A stretch of DNA of 64,000 nucleotides from Prunella strophiata (Eukaryota; Chordata; Aves; Passeriformes; Prunellidae), in assembly GCA_036583965.1 (NCBI GenBank), contig JAZBQD010000027.1, forward strand, positions 6,461,687 to 6,525,686, in the 5' to 3' direction. Numbering within the stretch: position 1 is the first letter of the stretch; every line of letters starts with the position of its first letter. The notes beneath the pieces are model-generated. The model ran no database searches. It saw only the letters and a list, made by a program, of their open reading frames with translations, and was not told where the DNA came from. Positions 25,401 to 36,650 of this stretch are shown here, piece after piece. The position numbers were made by a program, and so were the translations under genes.

Positions 25401-28400
25401 CTGTTATTACTGGAATATATGCATACAGCAGAGCCCTGTGAGTTAGTTTCATTTTAAGAAATACTTCTGTGCTCAAAAGGAACTGATAAATCTTTGCACT
25501 TCTCCTGTTTTGCTTTACTGTTACATGTGAAAATATGTTCCTTTGTCACTTAGGTTTATGGTTCAGAAACAGTTTGAAATTCACTTTTGCTTTTTCAGTT
25601 CTTTCATGGATGCTTTGTCTCACTAATGCTTTCCTTTATCATTTAGTAATTTGGTTTTCCTCTTTCTGGATATTTGTTCCATTTTGGGTTTTGTTTCCTT
25701 TATTTTGAAAAAAACCCTTCTCTCCATTGTAGAAAGCATTTGGAGTTCTATTGTCCATTTATTTTGTTTGAATATCAAATAAAATATGGATTTTAAATCT
25801 TTAGGATAAGAAGTGTATCATGTGAAAGCAGAAAATTAGAGTAGGAGTATTTTATGTCAGGGAGAATATCACATTTAGCCCAAATTAGGAGTAGAATGAT
25901 TTGCAATGGACTGACAATTGTAAACAGAGTGTTATTAATGACCCATTTTTTGCTGTGGAAATATGTAATGAAATATAAACAACAAAAAAATTTTAAAAAT
26001 GTATTATTAATTCTTAATGAGGGCTTTTTAGTGTATTTTGTTACACTTCTTTAAATTCAGCAAATCTTGAGTGATCCTCAAGCACAGATTAATACAGGCT
26101 AACATTTCCAAAATATAACAGCTAGAGTTTTTTTATTCTGCAGAACTCAAAACCACAGTATGTTTGTCTTGTGTGTCATCTCACCCTCTGTAGTGAGGTT
26201 TTGTATGTAAGTTTTGGTATTATATTCACCTAAACAATCAGAAAAATAAATCTAAGATTAAATGCTGAAAGAGTCAAAGATTAAAACAAGTTTTACTTTG
26301 TTCTGAGTATGAAACAACAAAATGCCTGGTTTTTTGGTTATAATTTAAAATTCTGTCCTACAAGTGGCTATCACCTCTTCCTGTCTTTGCTTCTGTTAAT
26401 GTGGAAAACAGCATGGGGTAAATTTTCTGCATTTGTGACGTGACAGAAATTGTTTTTATATCAAGAAGATATTAAGTATAATAGGAAGGAGAGGCAAAAT
26501 AAATAGTAAAGAGACAAAATGCAGAACTTTGGTTTTTTATGTTGCCAGATGTGTTAAACTGAAAATAAAATCTGAGTTTGTAGCATCTGGGGGAGAATAT
26601 AGATTTTTGAAAGTCATAATAAATTAATCCTCTCATCAAAAAAAGCTTTTACTGAGTTTCATAGAAATAATTAAATGTGTGGTTTATGAGGCTGTTGCCT
26701 TAGGTTGAATACACAAAAAATTTACTAATGCTGTAAATCTGAATGTGTCAGAAAATTGGGGGGTTGGGAAAAAATGCCCCATGAGCAAGTTAGTCCCTTA
26801 TAATTCCCTGTGACTTTCTGAAGCACTTGATGCTATTTGGTTGGACATTTTGGGGTTTTGGATCATTTGCCATGGCAGTTCCTATTACCCTGTCTCGAGG
26901 TCTCATTTGTGTACTGCCTTTGTTTAATGTAAACCTCCTCAGTTTTTAGCTAAACAAATGTAAAGCTCTGAGAGGGCTTTGCTAAGTAGACTCAAGTGGT
27001 CTCACTTGCTGAGTGCAGTCAAACCTAAATAAGGCTTTTGGAATTCTCTGGGAGCAGCTTGTGCTGGTTGTGTTAAGCTGGTGTGTAAAGTTTCACTTTA
27101 TTCCAGTGAAACTTGTACATCTCTCAGGTGTGCAGGTATTTACATCTCTCCAGCCTCCTCCTCTTGAAGGATTGTTCTTCCAGCACTCCAACTTGCTTTT
27201 TCCTTTTCTGATGGATGTGTTTTCTAGTGCCCTGTTTTGGAGAGTTGATCATCCTTTGTGCTTTGTGAAACCTTTTGCTCTTCACTGGGGTGGAGCTTCC
27301 AAAGGAGAGATTTTCAGGGGTCTGTATCTGTCAGCCAAAACCATTGTGTGCTGTGGAGGCTGGGAAGGAGAGGGGAGGAACAAGAGGTAGGCCACTGAGG
27401 AAGAGCTCCCTCCTCACCCATTGCAAAAGCCTTTATTTTGCCTGGGACTGCCTTTAACTCTTAATTCATCTAAATATCCCTTTTAAATTCTGCAAATTCT
27501 GGAAATTTAAAAGCTACCTCCCATCTGTAGTTTGTGAGGAGGAAGGAACCCCTTGCCTCGTTTGAATATTCAATCAGTGTATGTAGACTTCTGCTTTTAA
27601 ATAATGCGGTTGGTAAATCCAATCCTTCTTCAAACTTTGTGAGAACCACTTGAGTATTTACAACTTGTGAGTTGAATATTTGTGCTATCTAAAAACCCAC
27701 ATTTTTCATAGGACCCTGGGATGAGAGTCACTCTAAGATGTGCTTCATTGCTTTTAAGTGGGTAGCACTAGAATTGTGTATTTTGAAGGAAGTAATTGAT
27801 GTTGTTTCAATAGATAATTAAGGAATGGTGGTTCTTGGTTTTCCTTCTAACACTGTTTTGTACTAATAAAAGATAGTCACAATTAGTCAGAACTGACTAA
27901 TCTAGTTAAGTTAATATTCCCTTGAGGAAAAGTTGTAAATTTCAGTCTGCTTGTCAGTGTTCTTTAGGTACCTAAACAATTTCAGAATGCCACGGATTTT
28001 ATATGTTGCCCAAACTTTTAATGAATTTGGTACCTTTCATTAACCCTATTGCTTTATTGTTCCCTATGTTTTTGGGAAACAAAAAAGTTGGATTTAATAT
28101 ATTTCAATACTGTAACTTGGAAGCATGCTGCTGAAAAAAACACACCAAAAAATATTGTTACTTTGAACCTTTGTAATGGGCACTTGTCAGTCCAGTGTTA
28201 CATTACATTCTTGACATCCTTTTTGTTTAAAAAAACCCCAAGATTTACTCAAGATTTATCTTGAGTATGTTTCTCAAGATAATCTGTACTGTTGGATGGT
28301 GGGGTCACAGGTGCTTGAGATTGGATGTCTCTCTGGCCCAAAGCAGGTCCAATTAGGTCAGATTATGCAGTACTTAATGAATTTTTAAATAAGCTGTTCC

Positions 28401-30369
28401 AGTTCTTGGCTATATGATTAATATCCCTAAACAAAATGTATAAAGAAGAGCTACATTCAGTTTATAATATATTGAAATAAATTGTGGGCCTGGTAGTTGT
28501 TTGAAGGTAGTCATCAAAACAGAAATTATTCTGTTATTCAATTAAAATTGTTTCGAGAGTAGCACAGATTTTTAATGACTATAAATTAGCCACACTGGGT
28601 GGTTTTGGTGATCAAAGATCCCTGTTTGGAGAGACAAAAAAATGTAATATCTTGAAATGTTTGCATAACCATAGAGATGTGAGCCTCTCTCAAAGGGGGC
28701 TGACACTGGGGAGGAACAGCCTGGAGCAGATCTTGCCTTAGTAACGTGTTCTTGTTTTAATTTTTTTTTTTTTTTTTATAGTCACAACCTTCTCCCAATG
28801 AAATTCTAAAGCAGATGGTTGTTCCTTTTTCTTTTTTTCTTTGCAGGGTCTACTTATAGCTGTCTTGTTAGAACATGGATATTTAATATTTATGCAGTAT
28901 GTACATGTGCACTGCTACCATTTGCTGTCTACATTATTTTAGTCTTCCATCTTGCTTAACAAACAGTGTCTGGACTCTTCAGTTTTACAGTGTGGTTAAT
29001 AGAGGTCTTTCCATCAAAAAAAGCACATAATGCTTCTGCTGTTTTTTCTTACTCCTGTGCCCCTTAAATGTCATCAAGTTTACAAAACTGGGGATATATG
29101 AACAAGTGAGTTATTCAGTTTAAAAGAAAATAGCTTGAAGCTTCTATCGTATTTAACCCCTCTAACTAGGCTCAGAAGAAGTTTGAGCTGATTTAATCCT
29201 CTGAGACAGAGCTTTGACAGAAGTGTGAAAATGCCACATTGCTGTATTTCTTCACAGCTGAAGCAACTTCTTTTCCCCAAGTAAAGAGAATTTTGCTGCA
29301 CCAGAAGATCATTATTAGTGTAGGTTCTGTGGTACAAAACCTGTGTTTGCTCTCTGTATCTTACAGATGCAAAAGAAAGGATAATTTTGTCTCTCAGCCA
29401 ACTTTATCTGTTGATTGACATGAATTAAATGTATATTGCTGAAGAGTATGGGAAGGAGAAGCCAATCCAGAAAAACCCAAATAAACCAAAACCTCCTACT
29501 GTTTCCTGGAGGTTTATTAGATGAACACCATCAAGAGCTGTGTATGACTGCAAAAACCACAATGATGATAAATGAGACACGTTGTTAGAAAGAAACCACT
29601 GGTTATTACCATGCACAGTGGATAAACTGATTTAAAACCTGATCTGGTAGGGAACTTTGTTTTTGCTGTAATTTGATACAGCCTCATGGGTTGTTGCTGT
29701 AGCTTATGGGTACCTCTGACCTTTTCCTTCTCTGCTTTTTAAATAATTATTAATGCAATATTTGTTTCTAAATGCAGGATAAATCTTATTGCAGTATCAC
29801 AGTGATTTAGCTGAGTTCAGCAATAAAATGTTCTGACTTCATGTAGCCTTAACTATTAATGGAAATTGTAAAAAAGTAATGTTTATATATTCAGAGAAAA
29901 AGAAACCATAGCATTTAAATCTTGGTTGCATCTATTTTTGTGTTTATTAAGCACTTACTTAAGCTGCATTTTTTTAATGTCAGTTTGTACAAATGGTGTT
30001 TATAGATGATGACTGTCAGTAGTTCAGTCACAGGGTATGACTTTGTCCTCATGGGGTACCAGGTAATCTATGAACTGCTAAACATCAGGGTTCCCTTCTT
30101 CACTGGGGACCAGACACTCATTCACCAGGTGTTCTGGCCAACAGGTCAGGTCTATCTGACATGTGAGGATGGATATTAGAAGTGGTGAGGGTAGAAAATG
30201 GATGAGTTGCTGCTGGTACAGGAGAAAATGGAGAGTAGTGGGATGCTACAAGCTCTGTTTAATCTTGCTGTTGAACCTTCTGATGATCTGGACAGCATGG
30301 AATGGTATTTACCTGCATAAACCCTGCATAAACCCTGCTAAAAAATACTTCCTCTTCTACCTGAGGATA

Positions 30370-30720
30370 GTTTAATTTTTGGGGTGGTCCCTGGCAGCCT
30401 GAGGAGGCTGGGTGGTGTCTGTGTGTGGGGTTTAGGTGTGATGGGGCTGCTCTGGAGCAGCTGTTTGCACCAGCCCAACCCTTGGTGAGCCCGTGGGGCT
30501 GGCAGCACACAGGGTGTGTGCAGCTGGGCAGGGATATGGGCTGGTGCTCCTGGGGGACATCAGATTTTCTGTGGATGTGCTGTGAGGCTGTGCACAGTTT
30601 TCTGGGTGTGTTTGGGAGCAATGTGTCCCCTGTGTGTGGGTACCAGAGTTTATTCCCAGGCATTCCACCTGGGAAATCCATCACACACACAAACAGGAGT
30701 CTGAGCTTCAGCTCATGTTT
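30370..30720. repeat. GC-rich, CpG-poor block in intron 2
   Basis: About 350 bp just upstream of FAF1 exon 3 is G+C-rich with many tgg, ctg and gtgtg words and few CpGs. Long open frames occur on both strands (up to 156 codons on the minus strand) but overlap one another and encode Cys/Trp/His/Pro-rich strings without recognisable domains. It includes the small inverted repeat cccagg...cctggg near 30656-30674. It may be a decayed repeat of the same kind as the block at 11150-11650, and I do not support a gene. Confidence 0.4.
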
Positions 30721-30915
30721 GTTTTTCACTTGGGTATGGTTTTTATTTTATGTAGATACCATGATCATAATATTGTCCACCAAGAATATTCACTAAATAG
30801 AGAGCATTTTAGGGCATGTTTTGAGGCAAGCTGATCACTCTTCAAAACACATTATTAAAGTTCTGATGTATTTTTGTTCTGCATGCTTGACTCAAAATTT
30901 GTTTTCTCTTTTCAG

Positions 30916-30962
30916 GCAGCTATAAATGGTGTTATACCACAAGAAAATGGCATTCTACAAAG
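30916..30962 (+). CDS. FAF1: FAF1 coding exon 3 (UBA domain, end)
   Basis: This 47-nt exon follows the acceptor ttctcttttcag and precedes the donor gtaagc. It encodes AAINGVIPQENGILQ plus two bases (AG) of a Ser codon finished by the next exon. This completes helix 3 of the UBA domain (residues about 39-54), with the 'WDLVAAING' junction typical of UBA folds reading across the exon 2-3 boundary. The residues match mammalian FAF1 over the whole exon. Phase is 0 at the 5' end and 2 at the 3' end. It is short enough that gene finders may miss it, but frame continuity on both sides makes it secure. Confidence 0.95.
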
Positions 30963-31378
30963 GTAAGCACAGAGGACTGGAGTAGTACATGCAGAGAATG
31001 ATGCTGAGTAACAGTTAGTTACTTTTTTTTCCTTCCTGAATCCTAAGAAGATGACATAATTCTCCTTTTAAAGCTGTTTCTGGAGCCACAAATTCTATTC
31101 CTGGCAAAGCTGATTTAACATTTAGTTTTTCCCATACTGATAGAGGACTAGCTCAAACATCTATTCAAAATAGTTAACTTTTATTTTGAATTCACTGGTG
31201 GTTGGGTCATTCTTTGAAGGGTTACGAAGATTGGATGTTGGTATGGTTCTGACTAAATATTTCTTTTTCCTTATGCGTTTATAAAGGTATAGATATTCCA
31301 TGCTTCCCCATTTCTGGCCAAAACCATTTTGTACTTGTTTTCTTTCTTTTTGTTTTTGTTTTTTAAATTGAATTACAG

Positions 31379-31402
31379 GGAGCAGAAACTGTGATGGATA
31401 AA
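31379..31402 (+). other. Candidate 24-nt decoy micro-exon in intron 3
   Basis: The segment ggagcagaaactgtgatgga plus taaa follows a long pyrimidine-rich tract ending aaattgaattacag and precedes the donor-like gtaagg. It is exactly 24 nt, so it would keep the frame length. Joined to FAF1 exon 3, which ends in phase 2, it reads R-E-Q-K-L and then TGA, so inclusion would truncate the protein. It may be a poison micro-exon or a chance arrangement. Confidence 0.2.
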
Positions 31403-33529
31403 GTAAGGTTGTTCCCTTCTAAAAGTAGTTTTACTGATTTTCTTTCAGCTTCTGAATTAAATTTTGGCTTGCATACTGATACTTGGATATCTTGAAGTCA
31501 CTGAAATTTGATCTTATAAGTGCTGATAAGGCAATTGAAAACAGCAAAACAGGAATTAAGCTACCTGAGAGAGACAGTAAAACAGTGTTTAAAAACTTGT
31601 GCAGAAAAATACTTAATGTACTATTTAAAAAAATTTAATGATGAAAAAAGATAATATAGGTGGTGTTTGACATCCCTGTCATTACTTACTAAAGCTATCA
31701 TTCAATAGAGTAAGGTTTTGATTGAGGATAAAACTATTTGCTCAGTAAAGTTACTAAATATATATTTACTGTCAGGCCTGTTTAGTCCATGTGAGATCAA
31801 GTCTTGGTTGTGTGGAGCACTTCTTCTGCATAAGCTGTGACCTCAAAGCATTTCTATCCAAAATCCCAGAATGTTTGACTGGGTAAAAGAAGCTGGGGAA
31901 TAGTTAGAGCAGTTAATGCCTGTCTTCAATCACATGGTGGTCCAGTGCCTACTTATATTTTTCTTTCAGAGTAATTTATTAATTTTTAGAAATTATTAGA
32001 TAGTCAAATGTGTTTCAAATGGGTATTTTTAGCACTTTGTTTTTGTGTTGTTTTGTATTTTTCCAGTGGAAGTGGTTTAAAGGGAGGCTCAGAAGATTTA
32101 GAAACCTGGTTTCCACTGGTTTTCAGATAAGGCTTATTTTACTGATGTGGGGCTTTTAATGTTCTATTAGAGGTTGCTAGTCAGGTATGTAGGATGCCTT
32201 TCGTGGTGGAATCAAAGAGAATTAATACATCTGGACTTGAAGTAAGTTAATTTATTGAAGAGGAAAAAGTACACTTTGTTTTATAATTCACTTGCTTGTT
32301 TTGTAATCCAGTCCTGAGAACTGGGATATTCATTGCTTCTTGGGTCTACTGACAGAATTGTTACTTAATTGTACTTAATTCATACTTGTCCACCAGGTTG
32401 AAGAAAATAACATATCACTTGGTATTTATACTTTTTTAAATACTGAAAATTAGACTGTTTCCTGTACTCTTTAGAGCTCTGACATGGGCCTTTGACTTTT
32501 GAGCCACAGGTCTGAGAGTGTGGGTCTTTGTAGCTGGGCATTCATCCTTCTGAGCATGCTGATGTGAGAAGTGAAGGAGCCCCTTGTTTTACAAGCATAA
32601 CATGTTTTTCTGTTTCAAATGTGAAAGGCACAATGATGGGATTTGCAATAGCTGAGTACTGTTGCACTTCTGTGACATGCATGCCATCCACATTTGCACT
32701 TTTTAAAGTTCAGAACTCCTCTAGATGACAGATTTTGACTTGCTCTATGAAGCACTTCCACTGAGACTCTCATGGTATCTTCAAGAACAGAAGGAATTTT
32801 TCAAATAAGTTCTGATAAAGAATGGAAATGAGACAAGTTATGTTGCAGCATTTCTGAAATTCACCATGAGATTCTGTAACTGCCCAGCATCTTCCTGGTA
32901 AGAACATCCAAAAGGCAACACCCAGGCTTACCTGATGAAGTTTCTTGTCTCCAAATTTGATTTCTGTACATCACAGGGGTTTTTTTTGCCTGCAGTAATA
33001 TTCCTGAAATGTCGTGTTTTGTTACACTTGTTTCCAATCCCAGTTACATGCTTCCTGTGGAGAGGCTCACTGGAGAAGATGAAGTGCTTCTGGGTAGTGA
33101 GGGTTTTCCAGTTTATTCTGACCTGTAATGCTGTGGGTGTCCTTGAGTCAGGTATGGAGACATCCTTATATGAATCTCCAGGAGCCTTGGAGGATTTTGA
33201 ACTTGAAGGCAAGCTAGAATTCAGCATTGCATTGCTGTTGTACTTCCAGGTGTTTTCTTTTTAAACACAGTGCTTCATTATCTTAATTTATTTACCTTAA
33301 ACATGTATCTATTTTCATATCTGACTTGTTTTTCACTAATTTGGTGTGAGAAAATACCTATCTGGGTGCAGAATTTTGAGCTGTACTTCTTATTCTCATT
33401 TCCACTGGATACTAGCCCAATGATGTAGAAAGCTGGTTGTTGCCATGGTGCCAATTTTTATATGGCCACAACACTCCTGGAACAGGAAACAATCCGTCTC
33501 CTCAAGATAATTCTGGTATTAATTACATT

Positions 33530-33554
33530 AAACAAACATTTTAAATGTTTGTTT
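33530..33554. repeat. 25-bp palindrome with two forkhead-like half sites
   Basis: The sequence AAACAAACATTT at 33530-33541 is followed by a single T and then its exact reverse complement, AAATGTTTGTTT, at 33543-33554. The arms carry AAACAAACA / TGTTTGTTT, similar to forkhead (FOX) factor recognition sequences, arranged as an inverted pair about 230 bp before FAF1 exon 4. The palindrome is seen directly. A regulatory role is only inferred. Confidence 0.4.
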
Positions 33555-33786
33555 GTCACCAATGCTGATCTCCTATAGCATTCCTGAGCCCTGAAAGGTT
33601 AAAATTGCTAATACAGAAGTTATTTTTTCATTTTCAATAAGCATTTTTCTCAGCTACAACAGCAATAATTCAAGAGGTGTGTGCTGGACTGTAGTAAGTG
33701 AATAACACTGTCATTTTGCTTTCCTAACTTCTGGCTAGACATGCCAAGCTGTTCTGTTTAAATCATCTCATTTGCTTGTCTTGCAG

Positions 33787-33995
33787 TGAGTACGGTGTAG
33801 AGACTTTGCATGGACCAGCCTATGGCCCCAGCAGTCACTCTGCTGCTGCTTCTTCAGCTCCTTCCTCCTCCTCAGCATTTCGCCATGTAGTGCCATCTAG
33901 ACAAATAGTGGAAAGACAACCTCGAATGCTTGACTTCAGGGTTGAGTACAGAGACAGAAATGTGGATGTAGTACTTGAAGACAGCTCTACAGTTG
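33787..33995 (+). CDS. FAF1: FAF1 coding exon 4 (linker and start of UBL1)
   Basis: This 209-nt exon follows the acceptor gcttgtcttgcag and precedes the donor gtaagg. Its first T completes the split Ser codon from exon 3, 69 full codons follow (residues about 55-123), and the last G begins a Gly codon. It first encodes a variable linker, EYGVETLHGPAYGP, then the low-complexity SSHSAAASSAPSSSSAF. Next comes the strongly conserved SRQIVERQPRMLDFRVEYRD, which opens the first ubiquitin-like domain (UBL1). In mammals the UBL1 region takes part in Hsp70 binding and the wider N-terminal region binds Fas. The linker differs clearly from the mammalian one (Ala-rich here), while UBL1 is nearly unchanged. 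A methionine at about 33776 upstream is intronic and not a start. Confidence 0.96.
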
Positions 33996-34813
33996 GTAAG
34001 GATTTGTAAAAATGGAATGAAAGCTGCCGTCGTGAAAATGTTAAAAAGACAAATGAAAAAGATTCAACCCCAAAAATACAAGTCCTAAAGCAAAGCAGAA
34101 CAAAACCCCTCAAAAAGAAATAAAAAAGATCCCCCCAAAAATGCAGCCTCCACAGCTACTAACCGTTTTCAAATCTCTTTGCAGCTTTAAAAAAGCAAAA
34201 TTTCACTAATCCGTTGTAAAGGTTAGTGATCTATCAAATATTTATTTTGAAATCTAGTTTTCTTATGAACTTGCTTCAGAAACAAAATGGAGATTAATGA
34301 TTAAGTTGAGGCATGAAAATGTAATTTGGGATAGGATTAGTGTAGATGCAAGCTATTAATAAGTGGATGATCTTGGCATTTCCTCTTTGAATCTGTATGG
34401 CATCTCTTTCTGCACAGGATTAGTGACAAGATTAGAGGAATTCTCCTGGTGTGAGGAACATCATTGCATTCTTCGTAGTTCAATTTTTATTTGACTCTTT
34501 CATTCAAATTAAGATTAATTCTGTCATTTTTATTTTCTTTACCCTAAAATTGATGCATTTTGAAGCAATATATTAGAAGTATGCTAGTGTTTCAGAGCAT
34601 GTTATTTTTTTACATTCCCCAAATTGGGAATTTACTTCTGCTAAGGAAGGGCAGTATTTTAATTTTCTTATTTTTAGTGAAGAGCTTATACAGATCCAAA
34701 TAAGGAGCTACGTAAAGGAATAGTTGATTAAAGCAATTTTTGTCTGGGACGAAATTTGGAAATTTTGAAACTTTTGATCCTCACTTGTCTTTTCAGCAAT
34801 GGATTTGGTGTTG

Positions 34814-34831
34814 GGTGGCGCCACCTAGCGG
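34814..34831 (-). promoter_or_regulatory. Strong CTCF-like motif (minus strand)
   Basis: On the minus strand 34831-34818 reads CCGCTAGGTGGCGC, which fits the CTCF core consensus at every position (CC, G, C, T, AG, G, T, GGC, G, C). The overlapping plus-strand palindrome GGTGGCGCCACC (34814-34825) puts part of the core on both strands. Several CpGs cluster here (in tggcgcca, agcggt, atcggt, atcgct) although the surrounding intron is nearly free of CpG, as expected if the site is bound and kept unmethylated. Occupancy is inferred, not shown. Confidence 0.5.
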
Positions 34832-35039
34832 TGATCGGTTTGAATTATCGCTGGGTGTTCTCTGTTTTCCTTTGTGCTGAGTTACATCCATGGAAATTTG
34901 ACTTCAAAATCTCATCAGATCAGAATTTTGCAGCTGTACTGCTTTGATTTTTCTTTTCTTATTGACTTCTTAATAGTTTACTTTTACCTGAAAGCTGTAG
35001 GGCAGAAGGAAGTTGAGAACAGCAGAAGGCAGTGTAGAA

Positions 35040-36650
35040 CTTGTGTGTTTTGGGATATAAAGATGGAGGGCAGCCTTGTGTTTAAAGCCCTGGGAAAAGT
35101 GAGCAAGGCAAATTTTAGAACCTCAGCTGTGGACTTGAGGAAAGAATATTTTTTGCTTTTTTGAGGATTTGCTTGCCCATGAGAGGCTGCCCAGGAGGGC
35201 ACAGGGGCCCAAGAGAGCTGATTGATCTTCAGGGACAACCTCTTCAAAGCACAGGAGCAGTTCCTTCCAACGTGCAAGAAGAGCAAGCATGGCAGAAGGC
35301 CAGAACAGAAGAAAAAAGCATTTCTGGCTGAGCTAAATTCAAAAACAAAGCCAGAGCTGGAAAGTAGTGATCCTGCTGATGGGCTACCCAGCAGGAGCAC
35401 AGAGATGTGCAGGTTTGGAATTAGGAAGACCAAAGCTCAGCTGAAGGTGAAACCACTGAGGGGTTAGAAGGGTTTCTGTAAGTACATCAGCATGAGAAGA
35501 AAGGCTAAGGCAAATGTGAATGTGTGTTCAGTGGTGATTGCTGAGCTTGGTCTGTGGGAAGTTTATGGAGTAAATCTTTCTGGAAGCACTTTTTGAGAAC
35601 AGGAGAGAAAAAAAGGGGATTTGGAACAGCCATCATGGATTTACTAAAGGCAATTTGTACCTAATCAGTCAGCATTATTTGCCTTTTGCAATTTGATGAC
35701 TGGCTCAGTTGACAAGGGGAGAGAATGTCACTGTGGCTTTAGAAAGGCCTTTGATGTACTCTGCTGTTGTATTTTTCTAGTCATAATGTTAAGATGAAAA
35801 CTGGATAAAAAACTGATCAAAATAAATCTTAATCTGCTCAGAGAAAGTGGCTGATGTTCTGATATTCTGAGAAAGTGGAGGGCAGGGCTGCTGTTTAGGA
35901 GGTCCTGGACTGCCTGGAGAAATGGGCTGATAGAAGCCTCCTGAAGTTCCAAGAAAATAAAGTTGAGGTCCAGTATCTGGCACAGGATAACTCCATGTTA
36001 TCCCCACCTGGCTGATGGGCTAGAAAACAATTTAATAAAAGGGATCTTGGGTGCTTCAGCAATGAACTCTTGCAGTGAAGAAGAGCTGCCATGTCCCAGG
36101 CTTTGTTGACAAGAGTGTAGCTGGTGGATCCCAAGAAATCATTATTTCCCTCTATTCAGCACTTGGTCCAGACTGCATCTGGAGCACTGTCTGGGGTTTT
36201 GAGGTGCTCACTGGAAGAAAGATGATCCTGCAGTAAGTCTGGTCAGGGCTCTGGAGCTCTGGGCTGGCAGGAGGAGAGGCACAGAGAAGAGGATTTGCCC
36301 AGCCTGGGGAGGAAAGGCGAAGGTACAGCCCTGACCTCTGTCTGCAGCTGCCTGCTGGAGGACACAGAGAAGACAGAGCCAGACTTGTCTTGGAGGTGCA
36401 TGAGAATGGGAGGCAATAGACACATCAAAAATTCACATTGGATAAAAGGATTTTTTTTATTTTATTGTGTGGGTGGTGAAGTACTGGTACTGGTTGGCCA
36501 GAAAAGTTGTCAGACTTCCATCCTGGCATGTTCAAGAGCCAGCTGGATAAGTCATTGACTAAACTGGTTTAATTAGACCTTTGAGTTAGGCTTGGGTCAC
36601 GTGAACTCCAGAGGTACCTTCCAGCCTGAGTCACTTTATGACTGTAATAA
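35040..36650 (+). mobile_element. Decayed CR1 LINE, 3' portion (plus orientation)
   Basis: About 1.6 kb matches the order of the CR1 second open reading frame and 3' untranslated region. It has gggcccaagagagctg near 35206, a ggaattaggaagaccaaagc stretch near 35416 and the reverse-transcriptase K-A-F-D motif at about 35744-35755. A 3'-end region follows: agcctggggaggaaaggc near 36300, then a decayed 'cttggaggtgcatga' and 'ggtaccttccagcctgag' near 36613. Stops and gaps disrupt the frame, and neither the 5' part of the element nor the terminal octamers remain. It is an old, inactive copy whose 5' edge is uncertain (possibly from 34970). The overlapping open frames between 34984 and 36558 are pieces or shadows of it. 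Confidence 0.75.

Larger units (their letters stand above)
15699..30915 (+). other. FAF1: FAF1 intron 2
   Basis: This 15.2-kb intron splits the UBA domain coding sequence. It contains a T-rich minisatellite at 17733-17872, a tandem tagttactta repeat at about 22398-22453, T runs at 20676-20691, 21464-21478 and 28761-28777, and an interferon-response-like hairpin at 27088-27114. It also holds a CTCF-like motif on the minus strand at 17966-17979 and a GC-rich, CpG-poor block at about 30370-30720. The rest is AT-rich intronic sequence in which I see no gene, RNA gene or recognisable complete repeat. Confidence 0.9.
30963..33786 (+). other. FAF1: FAF1 intron 3
   Basis: This 2.8-kb AT-rich intron lies between the UBA exons and the linker/UBL1 exon. 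It contains a decoy micro-exon at 31379-31402 and a 25-bp palindrome with forkhead-like half sites at 33530-33554. Open frames near 32928-33264 occur on both strands at the same place and show no domain, so I treat them as chance. I see no recognisable mobile element. Confidence 0.9.

Noticed and set aside
30259..30796. Open frames up to 156 codons in the GC-rich block before exon 3
   Set aside because: Opposing frames overlap, the peptides are low-complexity Pro/His/Cys/Trp-rich, and the minus-strand frame simply mirrors GC composition.
32928..33264. Opposing open frames of about 100 codons in intron 3
   Set aside because: Both strands are open over the same stretch with no recognisable peptide, so they are treated as chance.
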